DNA from: Burkholderiales bacterium RIFCSPHIGHO2_12_FULL_63_20
GTDB taxonomy: Bacteria > Pseudomonadota > Gammaproteobacteria > Burkholderiales > Burkholderiaceae_C
Direction: 5' to 3'
Length of the DNA stretch: 64,000 nucleotides
Assembly: GCA_001770775.1 (NCBI GenBank)
Contig: MESA01000038.1
Span: 34,960 to 98,959, forward strand
In this document: positions 1 to 8,931 of the stretch, one piece after another
How the letters are laid out: every line of letters starts with the position of its first letter
How positions within the stretch are numbered: position 1 is the first letter of the stretch
Notes under the pieces: generated by a model
Told to the model about the DNA's origin: nothing
What the model saw: only the letters and a program-made list of their open reading frames with translations
Database searches by the model: none
Position numbers and translations under genes: made by a program

Positions 1-125
1 CGGCCCCGCTGCCACCAGCGTTGCCAACGCAAGGCCAGTGCCTGGCGCCAATGCGGAAATACCAGCAAAGCCAAGGCGGCACTGGCCAGCATGAAATACC
101 CGAACACCCACCCTGTTTGCATCAT
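1..125 (-). CDS. Partial small membrane protein, N-terminus only
   Basis: An open frame starts at an ATG (125, or the next codon at 122) and runs off the left edge of the window, giving 41 residues. The N-terminus is one hydrophobic segment (residues about 6-24) followed by a Trp/Arg-rich stretch, so it looks like a membrane-anchored protein. No family can be named from so little sequence. It is divergent from the gene starting at 232, and the roughly 105 bases between them would hold both promoters. No convincing ribosome binding site precedes the ATG, so the start is uncertain. Confidence 0.35.
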   Translation of the reverse strand, partial: MMQTGWVFGYFMLASAALALLVFPHWRQALALRWQRWWQRG

Positions 126-231
126 TCTTGTAACCAGTTTTTGCAGTCAGCGAACTCGGCCTTTCGCGACCGCCCCCGTCTCCCTAGAATGCGCGAGTTC
201 ACACATTCCAAAACAATTTCGGGAGTCAGGC

Positions 232-1113
232 TTGAGCCATGACCAGGGCCTGACATGGCCCCGCAACACTCATTCTTCGCGGCCGCACGCTCAGCCCGCG
301 CTCGACCGTCCCAGCCTGTTTGCCGGCATGGAGCCCGACGCGGACGAGGCCCCCGAACGCGTGCGGATTCTATCGACGCTCGCCGCCAGCCGTCCCCCCT
401 CCAAACGGGCGTCTGGACGTTCGCGACGCGGGCGTGGCAACAGCTGGCAGTTCAAGGCACTGCTGGCCCTGATGGGACTGGGCATCGTTGGCCTGCTGGC
501 AGGTTTTGCCATGGTGCTCGCACAAGGTCATTCCCAGGCCGGTACGGCGATGCCCAATGAATCGACACGCAGCGTCGTGCATCCCCTGCCAGCTGTCACC
601 TCGGCACGTCAACAGGCACCCACCGCCGCCCTGAGTGTCCCCGCCTCTTCACCTCTGGCAGTGGCTTCCACGGTGTCGCCGCTGCCCACGCAAGCAACGG
701 CATCCGCGGCAGGCTGGCAGAGCGCACCGGCGCCGCAAGCCGCCGTGATCGAGAATGTCGCACCCGCTGCGGTCGCAGGCTTGGGCACAGTGGCTGCGGC
801 CTCCCCCCTGGCGGCGCTGAACACCGCGCCTACCGCAGCACCGCCGCTCCACCCCGCCTCGCCCAAACCGCAGGCACCGTCTCGCACCACCGGCACACCC
901 CGGAGCGAGCCAAGTCGGGTGGCCAAGACCACACCGCAGCCAACGCACGCTGAGGCCCGCACCCGCAAGCCTGCGACAAAGCGAGGTCAGGATGCCGATG
1001 TGGCTCTGCTGGAAGCGATGTTCACCCACACCCGCTCCGCCCGCTCGGACAGCGACAAGCGACGTCTGTGCGCCCAGCAACCGCAGAGCGCCGGTTGCGC
1101 CAAGGCACGCTGA
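232..1113 (+). CDS. Hypothetical membrane-anchored Ala/Pro-rich protein
   Basis: I place the start at a TTG (232) because GGGAG lies 6 bases upstream; the frame is open further upstream, and an ATG at 328 is the alternative. The 293-residue product has a cytoplasmic basic N-terminus, one transmembrane segment (about residues 73-98), then a long Ala/Pro/Thr-rich periplasmic stretch, and a C-terminal 40 residues that are charged and contain two Cys. This topology resembles TonB-like or cell-envelope linker proteins, but no TonB signature is visible. The low-complexity middle region has produced several long spurious reading frames on the other strand. Function unknown. It is separated from folE by 120 bases. 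Confidence 0.6.
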   Translation: MSHDQGLTWPRNTHSSRPHAQPALDRPSLFAGMEPDADEAPERVRILSTLAASRPPSKRASGRSRRGRGNSWQFKALLALMGLGIVGLLAGFAMVLAQGHSQAGTAMPNESTRSVVHPLPAVTSARQQAPTAALSVPASSPLAVASTVSPLPTQATASAAGWQSAPAPQAAVIENVAPAAVAGLGTVAAASPLAALNTAPTAAPPLHPASPKPQAPSRTTGTPRSEPSRVAKTTPQPTHAEARTRKPATKRGQDADVALLEAMFTHTRSARSDSDKRRLCAQQPQSAGCAKAR

Positions 1114-1233
1114 TCCGGCCTCACGGATGCCCCCTGCAGCAGGTGAGGACTCCACCCCACACTGAGCAGGATGCGGGTTTGGGCGCTACGATGCCTGACT
1201 GCTGTATGAGCACCTCGTAGCCCAGGACACGCC

Positions 1234-1983
1234 ATGACCCATCCCCGCCCCTCCGACCCGGCCCTTGACACCGACACCCCGCCCTGCCCATCTGACGATG
1301 AAGGCGTGCCGGTGTCGCTGAAGATCCGCGAGCGGATCAAGGCCGCACGCAAGCGCTTCCACGCCAACGACAACATCGCCGATTTCATCCGACCGGGTGA
1401 GCTCGAAGCGCTGCTGGACGAGGTGGAGAGCAAGATGCGCGGCGTGCTGTCCAGCCTGGTGATCGACACCGACAGTGACCACAACACGCAGGACACGGCC
1501 CGTCGCGTGGCCAAGATGTACCTCAATGAGATCTTCCGGGGTCGCTACCAGGAGGCACCACCCGTCACGGAGTTTCCCAACGCCGAGCGCCTCAACGAGC
1601 TGATGATCGTCGGACCCATCACCGTGCGCAGCGCCTGCTCGCACCACCTGTGCCCCATCATGGGCAAGGTGTGGATCGGCATCATGCCCAATGAGCACTC
1701 CAACCTGATCGGCCTGTCGAAGTACGCGCGCCTGATCGACTGGATCATGAGCCGTCCGCAGATTCAGGAAGAGGCCGTGACCCAGGTGGCCGATGTGTTG
1801 CAGTCGCGCATGAACCCTGACGGCCTGGCCGTGATCATGGAAGCCGACCATTTCTGCATGCATTGGCGCGGGGTCAAGGACATGGACTCCAAGATGATCA
1901 ACAGTGTGATGCGGGGCTCCTTTTTGAAGGATCCCAATCTGCGTCGCGAATTCCTGTCTCTGGTGACCCACAAGAAAGGCTGA
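1234..1983 (+). CDS. folE: GTP cyclohydrolase I (divergent subgroup)
   Basis: Converts GTP to 7,8-dihydroneopterin triphosphate, the first step of tetrahydrofolate/pterin synthesis. The protein is 249 residues. Zinc ligands are visible as Cys135 and His138 in a CSHH motif, and Cys208 in an HFC motif before RGV. The guanine-anchoring PQIQEE stretch (175-180) and the substrate loop GLSK (160-163) are kept. The usual motif is CEHH; here Ser136 replaces the Glu, which marks a subgroup distinct from E. coli FolE. A low-complexity N-terminal extension of about 25 residues precedes the fold. Only 4 bases separate it from the BLUF gene, so the two are almost certainly cotranscribed. An AGGA 8 bases upstream supports the ATG. 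Confidence 0.9.
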   Translation: MTHPRPSDPALDTDTPPCPSDDEGVPVSLKIRERIKAARKRFHANDNIADFIRPGELEALLDEVESKMRGVLSSLVIDTDSDHNTQDTARRVAKMYLNEIFRGRYQEAPPVTEFPNAERLNELMIVGPITVRSACSHHLCPIMGKVWIGIMPNEHSNLIGLSKYARLIDWIMSRPQIQEEAVTQVADVLQSRMNPDGLAVIMEADHFCMHWRGVKDMDSKMINSVMRGSFLKDPNLRREFLSLVTHKKG

Positions 1984-1987
1984 TGCC

Positions 1988-2416
1988 ATGTTGGTTCGAC
2001 TGCTTTACGCCAGCCGCGCGGCCAAGGCGCTGACGCCCGATGTGATCGAGAGCATCCTGGCCTCATCTCGCAAGACCAACCCGGCACTTGGCGTGACCGG
2101 CCTGCTGTGCCACAGCGACGAGATCTTCATGCAGGTGCTGGAAGGCGGGCGCGACACGGTGAACCACCTCTACAGCCGCATCTGCAGCGACAGCCGCCAC
2201 CGCGATGTGATTGTGCTGCACTACGAAGAGATCACCGAGCGGCGCTTCTCCAACTGGACGATGGGGCAGGTGAACCTGGATCGGGTCAATCCCTCCATCT
2301 TGCTGAAGTACTCCGAGCGCCCAGTGCTGGACCCGTATGCTGTCTCTGGCAAGGTGTCGATGGCCCTGCTTGATGAGTTGCTGGCCACCGCCTCCATCAT
2401 CAGCCGGTCGAATTGA
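1988..2416 (+). CDS. BLUF-domain blue-light sensor, short form
   Basis: A single BLUF (FAD-binding blue-light sensor) domain of 142 residues with a short C-terminal helix and no fused output domain, like PixD-type short BLUF proteins. The photocycle residues can be placed: Tyr7, Asn31, Gln49, Trp90 and Met92, matching the flavin-binding Tyr/Asn/Gln set of the family. Such proteins act through a partner protein. The partner is not obvious, but the gene follows folE by 4 bases and overlaps the DUF429 gene, so light input to pterin synthesis or to a DUF429 protein is a reasonable guess (inference). Confidence 0.9.
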   Translation: MLVRLLYASRAAKALTPDVIESILASSRKTNPALGVTGLLCHSDEIFMQVLEGGRDTVNHLYSRICSDSRHRDVIVLHYEEITERRFSNWTMGQVNLDRVNPSILLKYSERPVLDPYAVSGKVSMALLDELLATASIISRSN

Positions 2417-3339
2417 GCGCCGGGCACCCGACGCTGCTGGGCCTGGATTTCAGCTGTGCGCCCACGCGGCGCAAACCTTTGACCCTGGCTCAAGGGTTGC
2501 GCGCCGGCCATGCGGTCAAGCTGCTGGCCCTGGAATCCCTGCCCAGCCTGGATGAGTGGGCGGTGCAGCTGCGGCCGACCGGGATGGCGGCAGCAGGCTG
2601 GCACCATGGCTTCGTGATGGGCTGTGACTTCCCCTTTGGCCTGCCCCGACCGTTCGTGCAGGCCCTGGCGGCGCACGGCCCGGGAGAGTCCTTTGCCCGG
2701 CTACGTGACCCCCATGCACCCACTGCCGAATGCGATCGGCTGATCGACGCCCTGCATGCGCACTGCGGCGACCGTTCCGGCTTTCAGCGCCTGATCGACG
2801 GCTGGGGACAGACTTGGCACATCGACCGTCCGGCCGGCGGCAAGCTGCTGCACCGCGCGACCGACCGGGCGGTGCCGGGTTTGTCGAGCACCAGCCCGCT
2901 GCAAACCCGCTATGTCCCGGTGGGCAAGATGTACTTTGAGGGCATGAAGCGGCTGGTGGACGCCGATGTGAGCCTGCCCGGGCTGCGCACGGGGCGGGCC
3001 GATGCCATCGCGCTGGAGGCCTACCCCGGTTTGCTGGCGGGCGAGATCCTGGGGCGCCGCAGCTACAAGAGCGAAACCGACGCGACGCCCGAACGCCTGA
3101 TCGCCCGCCTGGACCTGATCGATGCGTTGGAGCAGGGTCGCACCCGCCTGGGGCTGCGGCTCAAGCTGACGCCCGCCCAACGCGATCACCTGGCAGCCGA
3201 CCCGAAAGGCGATCGCCTGGACGCGGTGCTGTGCCTGATGCAGGCGGCCTGGGCGCAGGCCCAACATGAGTCCGGCGCCACAAGTTGGGGCCTGTCGCCT
3301 GACCTGGACCCAGTCGAAGGGTGGATACTCACGGCATGA
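2413..3339 (+). CDS. DUF429 family protein, predicted RNase H-like fold
   Basis: 308 residues starting at a TTG that overlaps the BLUF stop by 4 bases, so translation is probably coupled. The N-terminal GLDFS strand and the C-terminal DAVLC...AAWA helix fit the DUF429 family, which is predicted to have an RNase H-like nuclease fold; no member that I know of has a settled function. The middle carries FPFGLPR and a Tyr-rich loop. Overlap with both neighbours places it in the folE-BLUF unit. No in-frame ATG lies near the conserved first strand, which supports the TTG. Confidence 0.7.
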   Translation: MSAGHPTLLGLDFSCAPTRRKPLTLAQGLRAGHAVKLLALESLPSLDEWAVQLRPTGMAAAGWHHGFVMGCDFPFGLPRPFVQALAAHGPGESFARLRDPHAPTAECDRLIDALHAHCGDRSGFQRLIDGWGQTWHIDRPAGGKLLHRATDRAVPGLSSTSPLQTRYVPVGKMYFEGMKRLVDADVSLPGLRTGRADAIALEAYPGLLAGEILGRRSYKSETDATPERLIARLDLIDALEQGRTRLGLRLKLTPAQRDHLAADPKGDRLDAVLCLMQAAWAQAQHESGATSWGLSPDLDPVEGWILTA

Positions 3340-4196
3340 GTGAGACGATGTTTGACATGATCGAGGTGCAGGGCCAGCCGGCCGTGCGCGTGCAATCGCC
3401 CGATGGGGCCCAGGCGACCGTGCTGCTGCATGGCGCGCAGGTGATTTCGTGGGTCCCTGCCGGTGGGGCGAACCAGCTGTACCTGTCGCCCGAGGCGGTG
3501 ATCGCCCCCGGACACGCGGTGCGTGGCGGCGTGCCCGTGGTGTTTCCGCAGTTCGCGCAGCGGGGCCCGGACACCAGCCTGCCCCGCCACGGCCTGCTGC
3601 GCACCCGCGCGTGGACGGTGGAGAGCAGCCGCCAGGAAAAGGACCATGCCCAGCTGACCCTGGTGTTCGACGACACCGCCGAGACGCGCGCGCTGTGGCC
3701 ACACAGTTTCACGACTGAGATGACGGTGTCGGTGAGCAACACGCGCCTGGATCTGGAGCTGTATGTGCAGAACCCGGGACAGACCCCGTGGTCCTTCACC
3801 GCCGCCTTGCACACCTACCTGGCGGTGTCAGATGTGACGCAGGCGCGCCTGCTGGGGCTGGAAGGTCGCCCCTTCGAGGACACGGTGCTGGACGAGCGCC
3901 ACATCGAAGATCACCCGGAGAAGCGTTTCTACGGTGAATTCGACCGCATCTACAGTGGCGTGAAAGACCTGCTGCTGCGCGATGGCCCCCGCCGCGTGAA
4001 CATCACGCAATCCGGCTGGCCCGACGCGGTGATCTGGAACCCGGGGCCGCAAAAGTGCGCCGCCCTGGCCGACATGCCCGCTGACGACTGGCAAGGCATG
4101 CTGTGTGTGGAAGCCGCTGCGGTGTTCGAGCCGATCACCCTGGGCGCCGAGGAAGAGTGGAGCGGCCGCCAGAGCCTGGTCTTGCTGACCGAGTGA
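3336..4196 (+). CDS. D-hexose-6-phosphate mutarotase (aldose 1-epimerase family)
   Basis: Interconverts the alpha and beta anomers of glucose-6-phosphate and similar sugar phosphates in the cytoplasm (YeaD-like, COG0676). The 286-residue product shows the family run RGGVPVVFPQF, then HGLLR, and near the C-terminus WNPG and the catalytic-Glu region CVEAAAV. I use the ATG at 3336, which overlaps the stop of the DUF429 gene as ATGA, over the ATG at 3321. It is the last gene of the plus-strand run that begins with folE. Confidence 0.88.
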   Translation: MSETMFDMIEVQGQPAVRVQSPDGAQATVLLHGAQVISWVPAGGANQLYLSPEAVIAPGHAVRGGVPVVFPQFAQRGPDTSLPRHGLLRTRAWTVESSRQEKDHAQLTLVFDDTAETRALWPHSFTTEMTVSVSNTRLDLELYVQNPGQTPWSFTAALHTYLAVSDVTQARLLGLEGRPFEDTVLDERHIEDHPEKRFYGEFDRIYSGVKDLLLRDGPRRVNITQSGWPDAVIWNPGPQKCAALADMPADDWQGMLCVEAAAVFEPITLGAEEEWSGRQSLVLLTE

Positions 4197-4198
4197 AG

Positions 4199-4223
4199 CC
4201 AGCCGCCGCGCCTCGGTGGCTGG
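4199..4223. terminator. Hairpin between convergent genes
   Basis: A GC-rich inverted repeat (CCAGCC ... GGCTGG with further inner pairing) sits between the mutarotase stop and the end of the cox assembly unit. There is no T-run on either strand, so termination is only a suggestion from its position. Confidence 0.35.
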
Positions 4224-4253
4224 GCGGGGTCACGGACAACCCTGTGTCGCAGC

Positions 4254-4937
4254 TCAGTGTGCGGCCGATGCCACCACGGCAGGCAGGGCCAGCAACTGGC
4301 GGACATCGGCGGTGAGCTGGTCCAGCGGCATGCCGTAGCGGGCGAACAGGCGCACTTGACCCTGCGGGTCGAAGATGTAGGAGCCTGCGGTGTGGTCGAT
4401 GGTGTAGCCGCCGCTGGGCGTCTCGACCTTCTGATAAAACACCTTGAACTCGCGGCCGACGGCCTGGATTTCCTCAGGTGTGCCGGTCAGCCCCACAAAG
4501 CTTGGGTCCATGGCCTGCAGGTAGCCTTTGAGCACCTGGGGGGTGTCACGCTCCGGGTCTACTGACACGAACACGCCCTGCACCTTGTTGCCATCCGGCC
4601 CCAGGCGGCGGCGCAATTCGGCCAGCTCGGCCATGGTGGTGGGGCACACGTCAGGGCACTGCGTGAAGCCGAAGAACACAAACACGACCTTGCCCTTGAA
4701 CTCGGACAGGTCGCGCATGCGCCCGTCAAAATCCTTCAGGCGCAGTTGCTTGGCGTAAGTGGCACCCGTGATGTCGACCCCGTTGAACTTCAGGCCCGCC
4801 TTGGGCTTGGTCATGTCCGAGAGCTGGTCACAGGCACTGAGGCCCCACACAGCAGACAGGCTCAGGGCGGTGGTGGCGGCCAGCATCAGGGTGCGGCGGC
4901 GGGTCACATCAAAGTGCGAAACGGGCTTGCGGGTCAT
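4254..4937 (-). CDS. sco: SCO1/SenC/PrrC copper chaperone lipoprotein
   Basis: Thioredoxin-fold copper protein that helps load the CuA site of cytochrome oxidase subunit II on the periplasmic side. The 227-residue product has a hydrophobic leader with a lipobox ending at Cys36 (LSAC), a CPDVCP copper motif (Cys94, Cys98) and a downstream DHTAG with the third ligand His. It ends the cox assembly unit, 8 bases after ctaB, and faces the mutarotase gene. All metal ligands are intact. Confidence 0.93.
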   Translation of the reverse strand: MTRKPVSHFDVTRRRTLMLAATTALSLSAVWGLSACDQLSDMTKPKAGLKFNGVDITGATYAKQLRLKDFDGRMRDLSEFKGKVVFVFFGFTQCPDVCPTTMAELAELRRRLGPDGNKVQGVFVSVDPERDTPQVLKGYLQAMDPSFVGLTGTPEEIQAVGREFKVFYQKVETPSGGYTIDHTAGSYIFDPQGQVRLFARYGMPLDQLTADVRQLLALPAVVASAAH

Positions 4938-4945
4938 GGGGACGC

Positions 4946-5866
4946 TCAGATCTTCCAGTAATGGTCGACCAGCAAGGCGGCAAACAACAGCATCAGGTAG
5001 ATGATGGAGAAGCGGAAGGTCTTGCGGGCCAGTGCATCACTGTAACGCCGCCACAGCCGGAAGGCATAGACCAGGAACAAGATTCCGAGGGTGAGCGCCG
5101 ACCCCAGATAGAGCCAGCCGCTCATGCCGTAGATGAAAGGCAGCAAGGTGCCGGCCAGCAGGACCAGGGTGTAGAGCAGCACATGCAGACGCGTGAAGGC
5201 GTTGCCATGGGTGACGGGCAGCATGGGCAGGCCGGCCTTGGCGTAGTCTTCGACGCGGTAGAGCGCCAGGGCCCAGAAGTGCGGCGGCGTCCACAGGAAG
5301 ATGATCAGGCACAGCATGAGCGCTTCGGGTCCGACCTCGCCACGCAGGGCCGCCCAGCCCAGCACGGGTGGCATGGCCCCGGAGGCGCCGCCGATGACGA
5401 TGTTCTGCGGGGTGAGCGGCTTGAGCACCACGGTATAGACCACGGCATAGCCCACGAAGGTGGCCAGCGTCAGCCACATGGTGAGCGCGTTGACCCACAG
5501 GGCCAGGATGGCCATCCCCAGGCCGCACAGGAGGCCGCTGAACAGCAGGGTCTGGCGCAGGGACAGATCGCCGCGCGCCGTGGGGCGCCAGGCTGTTCGC
5601 TTCATGCGGGCGTCGATGCCCTGCTCGATCAAGCAATTGAAGGCGGCGGCAGCCCCGGCCACCAGCCAGATGCCGGCACAGGCCGCGACCGCCCGCAGCG
5701 CTTCTGCCTGGGTGGGCACGCCCGGCACGGCCAGCAGCATGCCGATGACCGCGCAGAAGACGATGAGCTGGACGACCTTGGGCTTGGTCAGCACATAGAA
5801 CTGGCGGAAGGGAGAGAGCGGGGCCGGCAGCGCAACGGATGAGGGCGCAGCAAGGGCATCTGACAT
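4946..5866 (-). CDS. ctaB: Protoheme IX farnesyltransferase (heme O synthase)
   Basis: Adds a farnesyl group to heme b to make heme O, the precursor of heme A. The polytopic 306-residue protein has the UbiA-family motif [19 protein letters not shown] with its Asp-rich prenyl-diphosphate site and the second loop [11 protein letters not shown]. The frame is open upstream, but GAAGG lies 6 bases before the ATG at 5866 (MSDAL), so I use that start. It follows ctaA by about 25 bases. Confidence 0.93.
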   Translation of the reverse strand: MSDALAAPSSVALPAPLSPFRQFYVLTKPKVVQLIVFCAVIGMLLAVPGVPTQAEALRAVAACAGIWLVAGAAAAFNCLIEQGIDARMKRTAWRPTARGDLSLRQTLLFSGLLCGLGMAILALWVNALTMWLTLATFVGYAVVYTVVLKPLTPQNIVIGGASGAMPPVLGWAALRGEVGPEALMLCLIIFLWTPPHFWALALYRVEDYAKAGLPMLPVTHGNAFTRLHVLLYTLVLLAGTLLPFIYGMSGWLYLGSALTLGILFLVYAFRLWRRYSDALARKTFRFSIIYLMLLFAALLVDHYWKI

Positions 5867-5891
5867 GGGCATCCTTCGGTGGGTGAACACA

Positions 5892-7148
5892 CTATGGGGT
5901 GGACACACCGGCCACACCAGGGTGAAGTCCCTGATGCGCGGGGGCCAGGGCGCCAGACGGCGCATGAACAAGGCGAGGCAAGACCAGCAGGTGCACCAGA
6001 CGCCACACCAGCAAGGTGGCGCCCAGGGTGTGGGCCAAGGCCGCGGCCAGGGGCCAGCCCAGCACCACGTTGCTCAGGCCGCTGAGCAGTTGCCAGGCCA
6101 GCAGGCCCCACAGCCACAGGCCTTCGCGACGCCAGGGTGGGCTGCCCGTGCGGTCTGCTGAACTGACGTCCGCTGCGGGGCGCCACGTTCGCAGCGCCGC
6201 GCCGTAACGCCACAGTGCAACAGTCACGAGCACGGCCATCAGGCGATGGCTCATGTGGATGGCGGTGAGCGCGGCCATGCTGATGGGCGCGCCCTGCCCG
6301 TTCTCACCCAGGGCGCGCAGGAGGTGGAAGCCGCTGGCGAAGTCCATCTCGGGCCACCACTGGCCCTGACAGGTAGGGATGTCGCTGCACACCAGCACGG
6401 CGTAGTTGGTGCTGACCCAGCCGCCCAGGGCCACCTGTGTCGACACCAGGGCGAGCACGAGCCAGCCCCAGCGACGCAAAGGCGCCTCGGCCCAGGCGCG
6501 CAGGTTGCGGCCGGAGGCGCTGCTGCTGAGGGCGCCGGCGGAGGGTGCCACGCCGTCCAGCACGCGCACCTGTGCGGTCAACAGGCCCACGCCCAGCAAG
6601 GCGCCCAGCAAGTGCAAGGTGACGATGAGGGGCTGCAGCTTGAGGGTGACCGTGAGCGCTCCGAACGCTCCTTGCGCGCACACCCACACAAAGGTGGCCG
6701 TGGCCCACCAGGGGGAGAGGCTGCCGTGGCGGCTGCGCAGCCACCAACCTGCCAGCATCAGCCCGGTGATCAAGGCGCCCACTCCGGTGGCGAGGTAGCG
6801 GTGAATCATCTCGATCCAAGCCTTGCTGTGCGTGACCGGCCCGTGCGGCACCGCCGCCTGCTCGGCTGCGATCTGGGCGTGTGCGGCCCAGGGGCTGGTC
6901 TGGCCGTAGCAGCCCGGCCAGTCCGGACACCCCAGGCCGGAATCGGTCAGGCGCGTGAAGGCACCGAACACCACCAGGTCGATGGTGAGAAACAGGGTGG
7001 CCACCGTCAGGGCATGTTGCCAGGCTGGCCAGCCTGTCAGGCCTGCACGGCGGGCGCGCCACATCACGCCGCCAGCGGCCAACAGCGCCAGCACCGCTCC
7101 GAACAGCGCCACTTCCAGCGCGGGATTGAGGTTGACGAGGTCGATCAT
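5892..7148 (-). CDS. ctaA: Heme A synthase (COX15/CtaA family)
   Basis: Oxidises the C8 methyl of heme O to a formyl group to give heme A. The 418-residue protein has about eight transmembrane segments. The conserved [19 protein letters not shown] near residue 65 with its Cys pair, IHRYLA near 115, and the later HMSHRL heme-ligand region are present. A variable Ser-rich loop lies in the middle. The operon partners are ctaB downstream and the small assembly-like gene upstream. Confidence 0.92.
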   Translation of the reverse strand: MIDLVNLNPALEVALFGAVLALLAAGGVMWRARRAGLTGWPAWQHALTVATLFLTIDLVVFGAFTRLTDSGLGCPDWPGCYGQTSPWAAHAQIAAEQAAVPHGPVTHSKAWIEMIHRYLATGVGALITGLMLAGWWLRSRHGSLSPWWATATFVWVCAQGAFGALTVTLKLQPLIVTLHLLGALLGVGLLTAQVRVLDGVAPSAGALSSSASGRNLRAWAEAPLRRWGWLVLALVSTQVALGGWVSTNYAVLVCSDIPTCQGQWWPEMDFASGFHLLRALGENGQGAPISMAALTAIHMSHRLMAVLVTVALWRYGAALRTWRPAADVSSADRTGSPPWRREGLWLWGLLAWQLLSGLSNVVLGWPLAAALAHTLGATLLVWRLVHLLVLPRLVHAPSGALAPAHQGLHPGVAGVSTP

Positions 7149-7158
7149 GCGGGTGCGC

Positions 7159-7842
7159 TCAACGGCCGGCCTCGTCCCACGACTCGCTGGCCTTGAGCAG
7201 GCGCATCAGGTCTTTCTTGACACGCACCGGATCGGCATCGGCCGGAAAGCGCATCATCCAGTCGCCCCGGGGGTCGACCAGATACAGGTGACTGCTGAGG
7301 GTCTGACCGGCGTCGGCTTGCAGCCACTGCGACAGCCGCGCAGCGTCCACCCGCAGCGTCCAGGCCTGGGCCAGCGCCGGCAACAAGGCCGGTCGCACCT
7401 CGGCCTGGTCGGGGATCAGCCAGACGCGATCGACGCGGTCCTTGTCGCGGCCCAGAACCTCGCGCAACTGGCGCTGCAGGTAGAGCTGGCGCTCGCAGGC
7501 GGCATCGCAGGCCCCACCGGCCACGCTGACGAGCAGCCATTGGCCATGCAGGGCCTGGGGCGCAACGGCCTGGCCTTGCAGATCGGTCAACGCCAGCCCG
7601 GGCTCGGCGGACATGGGCTTGGGCGGCGTGATGAGGGTGCCGTGGTTGATGCGCCCTTGAGGCTTGACGACGTAGTAGCTCAGGTAAGACGCCACGACCG
7701 GTGCGGCGCACACGGCCCAGATCAGCAGCATCTTGAGCCGCCCCATGCGCGTGCGCTGGGGGGAGGCTGCGCCTGCGCTGGGCAGGCTGTGAACGCTGAG
7801 TTGCAGCAGGGGATTGGAAGAGGCTGCGTCAGGAGGTGGCAT
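7159..7842 (-). CDS. Membrane-anchored thioredoxin-fold-like protein of the cox cluster
   Basis: 227 residues with a cytoplasmic N-terminus, one transmembrane segment (about 36-58) and a periplasmic domain that reads like a shortened SCO/thioredoxin fold: a GQWLLVSV strand, then CDAAC (a CxxxC pair spaced like the copper motif of SCO proteins) and a late SSHLYLVDPRGDWMMRF strand. A protein of this kind commonly sits between surf1 and ctaA in Burkholderiales. A role in oxidase assembly is inferred from context. Its start overlaps the end of surf1 by 14 bases. Confidence 0.75.
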   Translation of the reverse strand: MPPPDAASSNPLLQLSVHSLPSAGAASPQRTRMGRLKMLLIWAVCAAPVVASYLSYYVVKPQGRINHGTLITPPKPMSAEPGLALTDLQGQAVAPQALHGQWLLVSVAGGACDAACERQLYLQRQLREVLGRDKDRVDRVWLIPDQAEVRPALLPALAQAWTLRVDAARLSQWLQADAGQTLSSHLYLVDPRGDWMMRFPADADPVRVKKDLMRLLKASESWDEAGR

Positions 7843-8644
7843 GGTGAGCGTTTCTGGCCAGACGTCTGGCGAGGCGTTGGGGACGGATGAACTGGAACCA
7901 CAGGGTCAGAGCGGCGGCCACGGCTGACAAGGCAAACCACTGTGCGGCGTAGCCCAGATGCTTGTCGCGGCCCAGGTCAGGCGCCGCCCACTGGCGTTGC
8001 AAGACGGTGTCTGAACTCTGAGGCTCAGCTTGCACCTGAAGCACGGCGCCGGGAAGCGGGGATTGCCCCAGCCAGGCTTGCCAGAACGTTGCATCGACGT
8101 TCTGGCGGATGAGGGGCTGGACCGGTGCTGCCGAGGGCGCGGTTGCGGGCAGCGGCTCGGCGCCCAACTGGTAGGCGCGAGAAACCGACGCCACCACCCG
8201 ACCCGGCACCGTGACGAGGCCGGTGGCGGTGGGCAGATCGGGCACACGTTGGCGATCACGCACGTCACGCTGCACCCAGCCGCGTTGCACCAACAGCAGG
8301 CGCCCATCGCACGCGCTGCCCGGCGCATGCAGGCGCAAGGGGGTGATCACCTCGAAACCCGTGCGACCTTGCTGCGTGCGGTTGTCGAGCCAGACGGTGC
8401 GCTCGGCCAGCCAGGTCCCGGTGAGTTGGGCGGTGCGCTGCACGGGCAAGGCCTCGGCGGTGCGACCGTCACACGGCCAGTCGGCCGACTGCCACGCCGG
8501 CAGTTGCTGGCGTGTCTGGAGCAGGGTCTGCGCCTGCTGTTTCTCGTCGGCGCGCCGCAACTGCCACTGTCCCAACGCGGCGGTGGCCAACACCGTGAGC
8601 AGGCCAGCCACGCACGCGATGACTCGGGCGGTACCTGGGGTCAT
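7829..8644 (-). CDS. SURF1 family cytochrome oxidase assembly protein
   Basis: Assembly factor linked to heme A insertion into subunit I. The 271-residue product has the SURF1 plan: an N-terminal membrane helix ending in LGQWQLRRADEK, a periplasmic domain with WLDNRTQQGRTGFEVITPL and VQRGWV, and a C-terminal helix with HLGYAAQWFALS. The open frame continues 79 codons upstream, but homology begins at the ATG at 8644. It heads the second half of the minus-strand cluster and is divergent from the twin-TM gene. Confidence 0.9.
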   Translation of the reverse strand: MTPGTARVIACVAGLLTVLATAALGQWQLRRADEKQQAQTLLQTRQQLPAWQSADWPCDGRTAEALPVQRTAQLTGTWLAERTVWLDNRTQQGRTGFEVITPLRLHAPGSACDGRLLLVQRGWVQRDVRDRQRVPDLPTATGLVTVPGRVVASVSRAYQLGAEPLPATAPSAAPVQPLIRQNVDATFWQAWLGQSPLPGAVLQVQAEPQSSDTVLQRQWAAPDLGRDKHLGYAAQWFALSAVAAALTLWFQFIRPQRLARRLARNAHHATS

Positions 8645-8686
8645 CTCGCTGTGCCCGCCCCTTGGGACTGCCCATAATCGGGTCGC

Positions 8687-8908
8687 ATGAAACTGATCCT
8701 TGCTCTGGCCTTGCTGGCCATCGTCGCCGCCCTGGCCCTGGCGGGTCGTGCCATGTTGCGTGACCGGCAGTCCGGCGAACCGGCCCCGCGCCGCATGATG
8801 CGGGCCCTGGCCTGGCGGGTGGGGCTGTCGGTGGCCTTGTTCATCTTCATCTGGATCGCGTATCAACTGGGCTGGATTCAACCAACTGGGCTCCCCCTCA
8901 ACCGGTGA
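8687..8908 (+). CDS. Twin-transmembrane protein (DUF2909-like)
   Basis: A 73-residue protein with two transmembrane helices (about 2-22 and 46-66) joined by a basic loop, typical of the twin-transmembrane protein found beside ctaE and surf1 in Burkholderiales. It probably has an accessory role in oxidase biogenesis (context only). It is the only plus-strand gene in a 9.5-kb minus-strand oxidase cluster, 42 bases from the divergent surf1 start and 23 bases from the convergent end of ctaE. Confidence 0.75.
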   Translation: MKLILALALLAIVAALALAGRAMLRDRQSGEPAPRRMMRALAWRVGLSVALFIFIWIAYQLGWIQPTGLPLNR

Positions 8909-8912
8909 GCCC

Positions 8913-8931
8913 GGTGGGCCAGGTGCCCACC
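8913..8931. terminator. Hairpin between convergent twin-TM gene and ctaE
   Basis: A perfect 7-bp stem (GGTGGGC ... GCCCACC) with a 5-base loop fills the gap between the two convergent stop codons. No T-run follows, so it may be only a weak or Rho-assisted terminator. Confidence 0.45.

Noticed and set aside
91-231. Longer N-terminus for the Pro-rich protein
   Set aside because: The extra 47 codons have no ribosome binding site and overlap the divergent gene's start; TTG at 232 has GGGAG at good spacing.
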